NCBI GenBank assembly: GCA_964561525.1
Contig: CAZLPY010000039.1
Coordinates: forward strand, 1 to 9,388
Reading direction: 5' to 3'
Length of the DNA: 9,388 nt
From: CAZLPY01 sp964561525
GTDB lineage: Bacteria; Patescibacteriota; UBA1384; CAJBMM01
In this document: in pieces, positions 1-6,331 of the stretch
How the letters are laid out: every line of letters begins with the position of its first letter
Numbering within the stretch: the first letter of the stretch is position 1
Notes under the pieces: generated by a model
Seen by the model: only the letters and a program-made list of their open reading frames with translations
Databases searched by the model: none
What the model was told of the DNA's origin: nothing
Translations under genes and position numbers: made by a program

Positions 1-404
1 ATCCCAATGGCCGATGCCGTAACCCCTGATCCGACGTAAGGTACATCCAACACCTCCAATAGGCCTTGAATGGCCCCGTCCTCGCCTCCTGTACCATGAA
101 AACAGGGGACAACAACATCGGGACGATACGTTGATTTACTAAATAAAATCCCCGGGGCTTGTTGGTGAATAACTTGATGATCGAAATAGTTTTTGACAGG
201 GTGCGTCTTAATGCGTTTTTGAAACTCGGTGAACGACTCTGCAGTATCTTTGCTGTAAAAAGACCCGTCCTTAGCCCAATAAAGAGGTACTAAATGGTAC
301 TGTTGTTGGTCAGCGTTTTTGAGTACCTGAAGCGCGGTGATTACCGAAACATCGTGCTCTACACTCGGGCCCCCAAACATTATCACTAAATTCTTTTTAC
401 TCAT
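1..404 (-). CDS. ddl: D-alanine--D-alanine ligase, N-terminal part (runs off left edge)
   Basis: Cytoplasmic ligase that joins two D-alanines using ATP, making the dipeptide that ends peptidoglycan stem peptides. About 134 codons are visible. They begin MSKKNLVIMFGGPSVEHDVS, the usual Ddl opening, a Gly-Gly loop followed by the Ser-x-Glu-His motif that contacts substrate. Near the edge comes CFHGTGGEDGAIQG then PYVGSG, matching the family's HGxxGEDGxxQGLL and PYVGSG blocks at the end of the N-terminal domain. The ATP-grasp domain lies outside the window. The ATG at 404 has no Shine-Dalgarno sequence, but an extended -10 sits six bases upstream, so the mRNA probably starts at the ATG itself. 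The gene is divergent from the small-protein gene at 545. The family call is secure; the exact paralogue is not determined. Confidence 0.93.
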   Translation of the reverse strand, partial: MSKKNLVIMFGGPSVEHDVSVITALQVLKNADQQQYHLVPLYWAKDGSFYSKDTAESFTEFQKRIKTHPVKNYFDHQVIHQQAPGILFSKSTYRPDVVVPCFHGTGGEDGAIQGLLEVLDVPYVGSGVTASAIG

Positions 405-410
405 GCAATC

Positions 411-439
411 AGTATATCACGAGGCAAGCTGATCCTAAA
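411..439 (-). promoter_or_regulatory. Probable leaderless promoter of ddl
   Basis: On the minus strand TATACT (411-416) is preceded by TG one base upstream, giving an extended -10, TGATATACT. The best -35 at 17 bases spacing is a weak TTTAGG (434-439). Only six bases separate the -10 from the ATG at 404, so the expected transcription start falls on the A of the start codon. No ribosome binding site is present, which agrees with leaderless translation. This is inferred from spacing only. Confidence 0.6.
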
Positions 440-444
440 ATGGG

Positions 445-473
445 TTGTCATGCCTAATTTGAAAGCGTACCAT
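445..473 (+). promoter_or_regulatory. Promoter of the 90-residue small-protein gene
   Basis: TTGTCA (445-450, five of six to consensus) lies 17 bases from TACCAT (468-473, four of six). Transcription would start near 480 and give a leader of about 65 bases that is C- and A-rich with no obvious stem. The imperfect inverted repeat TACCA (468-472) ... TGGTA (487-491) overlaps the -10 and could be an operator. The promoter is back to back with that of ddl. Confidence 0.5.
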
Positions 474-544
474 AAGAACATATTTCTGGTACCTCACATC
501 TTAAACCCCGCAACACTCTCCAACCCCTAACAGGAGGTATACCC

Positions 545-817
545 ATGGTTTTAGCGGATAACCCGATCCTTTGCGCCATTCATTCCTTAGCTCGCGTGCC
601 AGACCAAATCCTGGTAGTACGATGCCCTGATGCCGGGTTCGATGAACTCAATCGTGTTACTGACGATGTGCTGCGAGTGGTTGTACGCATTGGCCGTGAT
701 TGGCAACGCGTTGGCGAGGATTTTATGCCCCACGAATTTCCGCATATGTGCGGATTTCGCTACGTCGACGATCCCCGCAACGTTCCCAGCCAAGCTCGAT
801 TGGCCCTTGCAATATAA
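545..817 (+). CDS. Orphan 90-residue protein, function unknown
   Basis: I do not recognise this protein. Evidence that it is a real gene: AGGAGG (532-537) lies seven bases before the ATG, a promoter lies about 65 bases further up, a strong intrinsic terminator follows 20 bases after the stop, and codon use is mixed and natural. The product is soluble, with no signal peptide or membrane segment. It has three cysteines (10, 27, 69) and a His/Cys cluster, MPHEFPHMCG (61-70), that might bind a metal. The middle (about 30-58) is rich in Val, Arg and Asp and looks like an alternating strand or helix region. It appears monocistronic: ddl upstream diverges and nrdB downstream converges. An alternative is that the transcript acts as RNA and the frame is incidental, which I think less likely. 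Confidence 0.68.
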   Translation: MVLADNPILCAIHSLARVPDQILVVRCPDAGFDELNRVTDDVLRVVVRIGRDWQRVGEDFMPHEFPHMCGFRYVDDPRNVPSQARLALAI

Positions 818-836
818 CCCCTTGGTACTAGAAATT

Positions 837-873
837 ACCGGGTGCTTCAAAGACGAAGTGTCCGGTCTTTTTT
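837..873 (+). terminator. Strong rho-independent terminator of the small-protein gene
   Basis: A 12-base-pair stem, ACCGGGTGCTTC (837-848) with GAAGTGTCCGGT (855-866), includes three G-U pairs and closes a six-base loop AAAGAC. A T-rich tract (867-873) follows at once. It lies 20 bases after the stop at 817. The minus-strand trailer past the stem is not T-rich, so it should work mainly on plus-strand transcripts. Confidence 0.85.
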
Positions 874-876
874 ATT

Positions 877-1090
877 GATGCTACGAATACGAAAATAACA
901 ACGGATTAACCCCACGCTTTCAAGGGAGAGGGAAGTGCCAATCTGCTCGTAATGCTGGACGTAGTAGATGCTAGCAATTCTTCACCCTTAGCTCTGGCAT
1001 CTTTCCGGCTCGTTGCCAGCCTTATTAAATGAAAGGGCTGCCTGCGCCGAAAGCCTGCCTCGAGCGGCGGGCTCGAAGTTGCCACGCGTC
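877..1090. other. GC-rich structured stretch between convergent genes; no gene recognised
   Basis: These 214 bases separate the small-protein terminator from the nrdB stop. The part from about 980 is visibly richer in GC than its neighbours and holds nested inverted repeats: CCCTT (985-989) with AAGGG (1033-1037), enclosing CTGGCA (994-999) with TGCCAG (1014-1019), then the hairpin at 1058-1078. I see no tRNA, SRP RNA, tmRNA or RNase P signature. A 64-codon minus-strand frame (906-1100) begins with TTG inside the end of nrdB, has no ribosome binding site and is Arg/Ser-rich, so I do not call it a gene. It could be a dispersed intergenic repeat, an RNA of unknown type, or the nrd 3' trailer. 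Confidence 0.45.
1058..1078 (-). terminator. Hairpin just after nrdB, possible terminator without U tract
   Basis: On the minus strand CTTCGAGC and GCTCGAGG form an eight-pair stem with one U-G pair around the loop CCGCC, starting 12 bases after the nrdB stop. No T run follows, so it may stabilise the 3' end or pause polymerase rather than act as a classical intrinsic terminator. Confidence 0.35.
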
Positions 1091-2110
1091 TTAGTCCCAA
1101 TCCAGAGACCCGCCGGTTTTATACTCCGTGACGCGGGTTTCGAAAAAGTTCTTTTCTTTTTTTAGGTCAATCACTTCACTCATCCAAGGAAATGGATTTT
1201 TGGAGTTCCACTGTTTAGGGAGTCCAATGCGCTCCAGGCGCCTATCTGCAATGTACTCAACATATTTTGATACTTGATCAGGATTTAGGCCCAAAATACC
1301 TTTGGGCAAGCAGTCATCGACGTAGGTTTTTTCTAATTCAACCCCTCTTTTGATGTTGTTGACTAAGGTTTCTTTAAATTCCTTGGTCCATATTTTGGGA
1401 TTTTCCTCAACGATTCCGTTAATCAAATCGGTACCAAAAGCCAGATGCACCGATTCATCCCGCAAGATAAACTGAAACTGCTCTGCTACACCAATCATGC
1501 GATTCTGGCGCTTGAACGAAAGCATCATCACAAACCCAGCGTAAAAAAAGATGCCTTCCATAATCACGTAATAGCCGACTAAATCATGCACAAATTTTTG
1601 AATATTTTCGAGCGAATCAGTTTTAAAATCTTGATCAAGCAGCGATTTAGTAATCTCGATCACAAAATCGTCTTTGTCTTTGATCGATGGGATTTCGTTG
1701 TAGGCGTTGTACACTTCGTCCGGATTAAGCCCTAAGGTATCACAACAATAAATAAACGTATCAGTATGAATCGCTTCCTCAAACCCTTGGCGTAATAGAT
1801 ATTGACGACATTCCGGATTAGTGACGTGACGGTAGATTGATAGCACGATGTTGTTAGCGGTTAGACTCTCCGCGGTGGAAAAAAAGCCCATATTACGCAT
1901 AATTAAGCGCCGTTCGTCGTCGGATAATCCACCACTGCCACGCTTCCACATCTCAACATCGTCCTGCATCGGCACCTCATCCGGTACCCAGTTGTTGGCC
2001 ACACCAGTTTTGTAGTAGGTGCGCGCCCAAGCGTACTTCATCGGCAGAATTTTATTCGGGTCAGTCTCTGTAGCGTTCAGCAGTGTTTTTTTTATCAGTT
2101 TCGCTGGCAT
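1091..2110 (-). CDS. nrdB: Class Ic ribonucleoside-diphosphate reductase, radical (beta, R2) subunit
   Basis: Ferritin-like subunit that holds the metal cofactor and starts the radical chain used by NrdA to make deoxynucleotides. With the ATG at 2110 it has 339 residues. The six metal ligands are present: Glu81 (in FSTAESL), Glu112 and His115 (EEAIH), Glu185, Glu219 and His222 (RDESVH). The position four after His115, normally the radical Tyr, is Phe119, as in the Mn/Fe class Ic enzyme of Chlamydia trachomatis. All these residues keep one constant offset of eight from the Chlamydia numbering as I recall it, including Tyr330, the C-terminal radical-transfer Tyr. AAAGGAG lies four bases before the ATG. 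A TTG three bases further upstream would touch the ribosome binding site, so I rejected it. The gene follows nrdA by 14 bases in one operon. Confidence 0.95.
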   Translation of the reverse strand: MPAKLIKKTLLNATETDPNKILPMKYAWARTYYKTGVANNWVPDEVPMQDDVEMWKRGSGGLSDDERRLIMRNMGFFSTAESLTANNIVLSIYRHVTNPECRQYLLRQGFEEAIHTDTFIYCCDTLGLNPDEVYNAYNEIPSIKDKDDFVIEITKSLLDQDFKTDSLENIQKFVHDLVGYYVIMEGIFFYAGFVMMLSFKRQNRMIGVAEQFQFILRDESVHLAFGTDLINGIVEENPKIWTKEFKETLVNNIKRGVELEKTYVDDCLPKGILGLNPDQVSKYVEYIADRRLERIGLPKQWNSKNPFPWMSEVIDLKKEKNFFETRVTEYKTGGSLDWD

Positions 2111-2124
2111 CAAGCTCCTTTAAT

Positions 2125-4878
2125 TTATAGCGTCATCGAAAGTGCCGTTGTCTCATTTATCTCCGCCACCGCCACATTTTTAGTCGCTTTGCCGTCATTC
2201 AAAATGGCCGATGCTTCGATTGTTTGTACATCTACCGTGCTTTTTTCTACACTCGATGCTCCCAGAGTGCGCAAATAATACGTCGTCTTCATACCAAGCT
2301 TCCAGGCCAGCATGTAGGTATCGGCAATATATTTACCAGAGGTGGTGTTAACAAATAGATTAAATGATTGACTCTGATCAATCCATTTACCGCGATGAGC
2401 TGCAACCCGCACCAACTTTTCCGCATTTAACTCAAATACTTCCTTATACTTGGCTTTAAGCTTTCCAGGAATAGTATCGATATCTTGCAGGCTACCATCA
2501 TGTTTTTTAATGTCCGAAAGCATCTCATCGTTCCATAGCCCAAGCCTTTTCAGGTCTTCAATCAAATACTTATTCACAACCGTGAACTCGCCACTCATGT
2601 TTGATTTAACGTACAAGTTTTTATAGATCGGTTCAATGCAAGGATAGCAACCGCTGATGTTTGAGATGGTAGCAGTCGGCGCAATCGCCATGGTGTTAGA
2701 GTTCCTCATACCGTATTTTTTGATCGATTCCTTCACCGGCGACCAATCCAGTTTGCCCGCGCGAGAGATCGGAATCTCCATGCCACGCTCCTTTTGCAAC
2801 AAGTCCAGCGTCTCAACAGGCAAAATACCTCGATCCCATTTTGATCCTTTGAACGTTTTATAAGCACCGCGCTCCTTGGCTAACTGTGAAGAGCCAAGAA
2901 TCGCATAGTAGCTTACAAATTCCATGCTTTCGTCAGCAAATTGCACCGCAGCCTCCGAATCAAACACGATGTCCTGCAAATACAGCGCATCCTGGAAACC
3001 CATGATGCCAAGACCGACCGGGCGATGTCGCATATTTGAAATCTCTGCTTCTTTGGTGGGATAATAGTTTACATCAATCACGTTGTCCAAAATGCGCATT
3101 GCGGTAGAAACAGTATCTTTTAGCAACTCCCAGTTCATTTTTCCATTCTGCATATGACGAGGAAAGTTAATGGAGCCCAAGTTGCATACCGCTGTTTCTT
3201 CAGCGGAGTCATTTAAGGTAATTTCTGTACACAAATTTGAGTTATGCACTACTCCGACGTGGTCCTGCGGGGAGCGGACATTTGATGGATCCTTCCAGGT
3301 CATCCAGGGATGACCGGTCTCGAATAGCATGGTGACCATTTTTCGCCATAATTGCTTGGCCGGCATGGTTTTAAACAACGTAATTTCACCCAGAGCCGCC
3401 ATTTTTTCGTACTCAATGTAGCGTTTTTCAAAGGCCTTACCGTAGATGTGATGCAGATCAGGCACTTCCTCAGACGAAAAGAACGTCCACTGACCATCTT
3501 CAAGCACGCGTTTCATGAATAAGTCCGGTATCCACGACGCAGTGTTCATATCATGAGTGCGGCGACGCTCATCACCAGTATTTTTGCGTAGATCCAAAAA
3601 ATCCTCATAGTCAAAATGCCATATCTCTAAGTAGGCGCACGTAGCGCCGCGCCGCTTACCACTGCGATTAATGGCCACCGTAACGTCGTTTGCAATTTTA
3701 AGAAACGGCACTACACCTTGGCTACCAACATTGGTCTTTTTAATCAAAGCGCCGGTGCCTCGTAGATTGGTCCAATCCGTGCCGATACCGCCGGAGTATT
3801 TTGACAACTGTGCGTTATCACCGTAGACCTTAAAAATATGACCAAGATCATCCTCAACCGTATTCAAGTAGCATGACGACAATTGTGCAAAGGTGGTACC
3901 GGAGTTAAACAACGTCGGAGTGGAAGGCACGTAGCGCATGGTGGAGATAACTTCATAAAATTGCTTGACTCGATCTGTTTTGACAGCACCTTCATTTATA
4001 GCAACACCCATTGCAACGCGCATCCAAAATGCCTGCGGAGTCTCAAGCTTTTTTTCGCTAGCCTCTTCCCGCAAAAAGTAGCGGTCGTACAGTGTTTGAA
4101 ACCCGAGATATTCAAAAAGTTGATCACGCTCGGGCTTGAGTGTTTTTGCCAGCTCCTCCAAATCAAAATCGAGCATTTCATTCACTAGTCGCTTCGATTT
4201 CACCGCATGTTTAATGTTATGAATGAAACTTGCCCGATAATCTTTGGTTAGATTTTTCGAGCCAGCCCCAGCAAACACCTCCTCATAGAGATTGGCCAGT
4301 GCTAATCGGGTCGCGATGGTGGAAAAAGCTGGATCTTTTTCGATGTATGCCCGCACAGTCAACACCTTTGCAGTCCCAAGTTCAGCCACCGTCATACCGT
4401 CGAACATGTTGGATTCGCAGCGCTCAACCAGCACCCCAATGTCTGCAATCTCCTCATAGCCTTTGCAGGCCATCTCAAAATCACGATACATTAGCTCAGG
4501 CTCAAACAGCACTTTTTCGCCAGAGTTTTTAGTAACATAAAATTTTTTCCGCGCGATTTTTTGTAGCGTCTCTTGTTTCTTCTTTTCGCGGATTTTGTGA
4601 TGCTCCGCTCGATACAAAATGTACGCTTTTGCCACCTCATACAAGTCGTACTTCATCAGAGCAATTTCGACTATGTCTTGAATCGATTCAACGTCCGGAG
4701 TGGCGGCGTTATCGTATTTTAGTTCCAACGCCTGTAGTACGAAATCAGCTACATTATCGAGGATAGTTTGATCAATATCAGGATCAACGGCCACCGCTGC
4801 GCGACCGATGACACGACGAATTTTTTCCTTTTCAAAGTCAACGATCATACCGTTGCGTTTTTTGATCTGTGTCACCAT
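2125..4878 (-). CDS. nrdA: Ribonucleoside-diphosphate reductase, catalytic (alpha, R1) subunit with ATP cone
   Basis: Reduces ribonucleotides to deoxyribonucleotides with a thiyl radical supplied by NrdB. From the ATG at 4878 it has 917 residues, longer than E. coli NrdA (about 760). Residues 3-95 form an ATP cone, the allosteric on/off site (QIKKRNG ... VAKAYILYRAEHHK). About 112-205 resembles a second, degenerate cone or R1 N-terminal domain. The barrel carries the active-site Cys550 in NLCTE (548-552), the redox pair Cys336 (SSCYL) and Cys565 (AVCNLGS), the phosphate loop APTATIS, and the radical-transfer Tyr867-Tyr868. The C-terminal tail after TYYLRTLGA has no cysteine, whereas most class I enzymes carry a reducible Cys pair there. 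AAGGAG lies ten bases before the ATG; a TTG at 4902 would precede the ribosome binding site. nrdB follows directly. Confidence 0.96.
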   Translation of the reverse strand: MVTQIKKRNGMIVDFEKEKIRRVIGRAAVAVDPDIDQTILDNVADFVLQALELKYDNAATPDVESIQDIVEIALMKYDLYEVAKAYILYRAEHHKIREKKKQETLQKIARKKFYVTKNSGEKVLFEPELMYRDFEMACKGYEEIADIGVLVERCESNMFDGMTVAELGTAKVLTVRAYIEKDPAFSTIATRLALANLYEEVFAGAGSKNLTKDYRASFIHNIKHAVKSKRLVNEMLDFDLEELAKTLKPERDQLFEYLGFQTLYDRYFLREEASEKKLETPQAFWMRVAMGVAINEGAVKTDRVKQFYEVISTMRYVPSTPTLFNSGTTFAQLSSCYLNTVEDDLGHIFKVYGDNAQLSKYSGGIGTDWTNLRGTGALIKKTNVGSQGVVPFLKIANDVTVAINRSGKRRGATCAYLEIWHFDYEDFLDLRKNTGDERRRTHDMNTASWIPDLFMKRVLEDGQWTFFSSEEVPDLHHIYGKAFEKRYIEYEKMAALGEITLFKTMPAKQLWRKMVTMLFETGHPWMTWKDPSNVRSPQDHVGVVHNSNLCTEITLNDSAEETAVCNLGSINFPRHMQNGKMNWELLKDTVSTAMRILDNVIDVNYYPTKEAEISNMRHRPVGLGIMGFQDALYLQDIVFDSEAAVQFADESMEFVSYYAILGSSQLAKERGAYKTFKGSKWDRGILPVETLDLLQKERGMEIPISRAGKLDWSPVKESIKKYGMRNSNTMAIAPTATISNISGCYPCIEPIYKNLYVKSNMSGEFTVVNKYLIEDLKRLGLWNDEMLSDIKKHDGSLQDIDTIPGKLKAKYKEVFELNAEKLVRVAAHRGKWIDQSQSFNLFVNTTSGKYIADTYMLAWKLGMKTTYYLRTLGASSVEKSTVDVQTIEASAILNDGKATKNVAVAEINETTALSMTL

Positions 4879-4939
4879 AGTAAAACCGCTCCTTACAATC
4901 AATTGTTGGTTTTTGCTCTGTCACCGCACCTGCATCAGT

Positions 4940-4975
4940 AAAAAAAGAGGCCCCCAAATAAGCACGTTACCGTGC
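4940..4975 (-). other. nrdA leader hairpin and U run
   Basis: Within the roughly 100-base nrdA leader, GCACG-GTAA-CGTGC (minus strand, 4975-4962) is a perfect five-pair stem with a GNRA-type loop. It is followed by GGGGGCCTC (4955-4947) and seven T (4946-4940). The G-rich arm next to the T run has no C-rich partner inside the transcript if it starts near 4982; the only matching C run lies upstream, in the promoter. It could be an attenuator only if transcription starts further up. Its function is unknown. Confidence 0.35.
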
Positions 4976-4988
4976 CCCCATACATATG

Positions 4989-5017
4989 AGAATACGTGGG
5001 GCAAAATGCCCTGTCAA
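4989..5017 (-). promoter_or_regulatory. Promoter of nrdAB with palindromic spacer
   Basis: On the minus strand a consensus -35, TTGACA (5012-5017), is 17 bases from TATTCT (4989-4994, four of six). Transcription would start near 4982. The spacer contains the palindrome GGGC-ATTTT-GCCC (5011-4999), which a repressor could read. I looked for the paired AT-rich boxes of the regulator NrdR and did not find convincing ones. Confidence 0.7.
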
Positions 5018-5045
5018 CTCTGTTACTAAGGACATTTTTATGGCA

Positions 5046-5170
5046 TATTAATGATATAAATTTAAAAAACCGAAATCTGCTATAAAGTCTAAATACAAAA
5101 ATGTTTTGGATTTGGCTGGCCCTCCGAAGCCTTGGCGCTGAATTTTCTAAAATTCGTCGCTATTGACGAA
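5046..5170 (+). promoter_or_regulatory. AT-rich promoter zone and structured leader of cfa
   Basis: Candidate -10 elements are TATTAA (5046-5051, with a weak TTACTA 17 bases upstream), TATAAA (5055-5060) and TATAAA (5081-5086). None has a good -35, so the exact promoter is not decided. Downstream lie GGCT/AGCC (5114-5131), the inverted repeat GAATTTT-CT-AAAATTC (5140-5155), and a perfect stem TTCGTC-GCTATT-GACGAA (5153-5170). The last two share three bases and cannot both form. Nothing else is seen up to the ribosome binding site at 5197-5203. Confidence 0.4.
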
Positions 5171-5208
5171 GGATCGGTGGTTCGGATCTACACATCAAAG
5201 GAGCTGTT

Positions 5209-6330
5209 GTGATAAACCAGAAAACAAAATCAATCATTCAGGAAATCCTGGCCGAGGCTGATGTAAAAATTAATGGCGCGGGGGCTGCTGATATTCAAGT
5301 CCATAATGATCGGTTTTATCAGGCGGCGTTATCTGCTAACACCATCGCTCTCGGCGAATCATACATGGCCGGCGACTGGGACTGCGATCGCTTGGATCAA
5401 TTAATTGCAAAGCTGATTAACGCTAGCCTCTATTCCTATTTGTCTCGAGATAAAAAGCGCCTAATGCATTTACTCTATCTTCGCTTAATCAACCAAGGAA
5501 AACCAAGCCGAGCGTTTCAAGTAGCGGAAAAACACTACAATTTAGGCAATGACCTGTATCAAGCCATGCTGGATAAGCGATTGGTCTATACCTGTGGATA
5601 TTGGAAAAATGCCGATAATCTTGATCAGGCGCAAGAACATAAGCTTGATTTAATTTGTCAAAAAATTGGCCTGAAACCTGGTATGCGAGTACTCGATATC
5701 GGTGGAGGATGGGGTAGCTTTGCCAAATTTGCCGCTGAAAAATATCATGTATCAGTGGTAAATATCACTGTTTCCAAAGCTCAAGTAGAGTTAGCGAACG
5801 AGCTATGCCAGGGTCTTGATGTTGAGAACCGCTTGCAGGACTATCGTGAAGTTAATGAAAAATTTGATCGAATGGTGTCGATCGGGATGTTCGAGCATGT
5901 CGGCCGAAAAAATTATCGTACCTATTTTGAGGTCGCTCGACGTAACTTAAAGGATGACGGACTGTTTTTGCTCCATACTATGGGAGGAGTGAATAATGCG
6001 GCCATCGTTGATCCATGGGTGGCTAAATACATTTTTCCAAACGCCGAGCTGCCTTCAGTTGAAAACATCGGCTCAAGTATTAATTCACTGTGGATAATGG
6101 AGGATTGGCATAACTTTGGAGTAGATTACGCCACTACGCTACGCGCCTGGCACAATAATTTTGAATCTCATTGGCCAGAGTTAAAAGGCAAATATGACGA
6201 AACATTCTACCGCATGTGGCGTTTTTACCTCTTGAATGTAGCTGGAGCATTTGATGCGCGGATGATTCAGCTGTGGCAAACGGTGCTCTCACCCCACGGC
6301 GTAGTGGGTGGCTACACATCGATACGCTAA
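5209..6330 (+). CDS. cfa: Cyclopropane-fatty-acyl-phospholipid synthase
   Basis: Transfers a methylene group from S-adenosylmethionine to double bonds of fatty acyl chains in membrane phospholipids, making cyclopropane fatty acids that stiffen and protect the membrane. The 373-residue protein is nearly the length of E. coli Cfa (382) and aligns along it with a constant shift of ten over the catalytic domain. The N-terminal domain has ALGESYMAGDWDCDRLD (47-63). The Rossmann methyltransferase domain has the SAM motif VLDIGGGWGS (161-170), Cys129 (E. coli Cys139), Glu229 in MFEHVG (Glu239), His256 (His266) and Tyr307 (Tyr317). The usual Ile268 is Met258. The start is GTG with AAAGGAG five bases upstream. 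It is divergent from nrdA and followed one base later by the M24 gene. Confidence 0.95.
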   Translation: MINQKTKSIIQEILAEADVKINGAGAADIQVHNDRFYQAALSANTIALGESYMAGDWDCDRLDQLIAKLINASLYSYLSRDKKRLMHLLYLRLINQGKPSRAFQVAEKHYNLGNDLYQAMLDKRLVYTCGYWKNADNLDQAQEHKLDLICQKIGLKPGMRVLDIGGGWGSFAKFAAEKYHVSVVNITVSKAQVELANELCQGLDVENRLQDYREVNEKFDRMVSIGMFEHVGRKNYRTYFEVARRNLKDDGLFLLHTMGGVNNAAIVDPWVAKYIFPNAELPSVENIGSSINSLWIMEDWHNFGVDYATTLRAWHNNFESHWPELKGKYDETFYRMWRFYLLNVAGAFDARMIQLWQTVLSPHGVVGGYTSIR

Positions 6331-6331
6331 T

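Noticed and set aside
630..878. An 82-codon plus-strand frame overlapping the 90-residue gene
   Set aside because: It has no ribosome binding site and runs through the terminator stem; the frame at 545 has all the expected signals.
877..1090. A tRNA or other housekeeping RNA in the GC-rich gap
   Set aside because: The TTCGAGC segment resembles a T loop, but the acceptor, D and anticodon arms cannot be placed, and SRP, tmRNA and RNase P signatures are absent.
906..1100. A 64-codon minus-strand frame after nrdB
   Set aside because: It starts with TTG inside the end of nrdB, has no ribosome binding site and an Arg/Ser-rich composition typical of translated non-coding GC-rich DNA.
3883..4532. 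Plus-strand open frames of about 100 codons inside nrdA (3883-4188 and 4230-4532)
   Set aside because: They lie antisense to conserved, well-recognised NrdA coding sequence, have no ribosome binding sites and no recognisable domains.
4879..5040. NrdR boxes before nrdA
   Set aside because: No pair of AT-rich palindromic boxes with the expected ACA...TGT ends and spacing could be found by eye.
5114..5136. SAM-I riboswitch-like core before cfa
   Set aside because: Only short pieces match; the upstream AGAG/GGAGGGA segment and the P1 stem are not found, so chance similarity is more likely.
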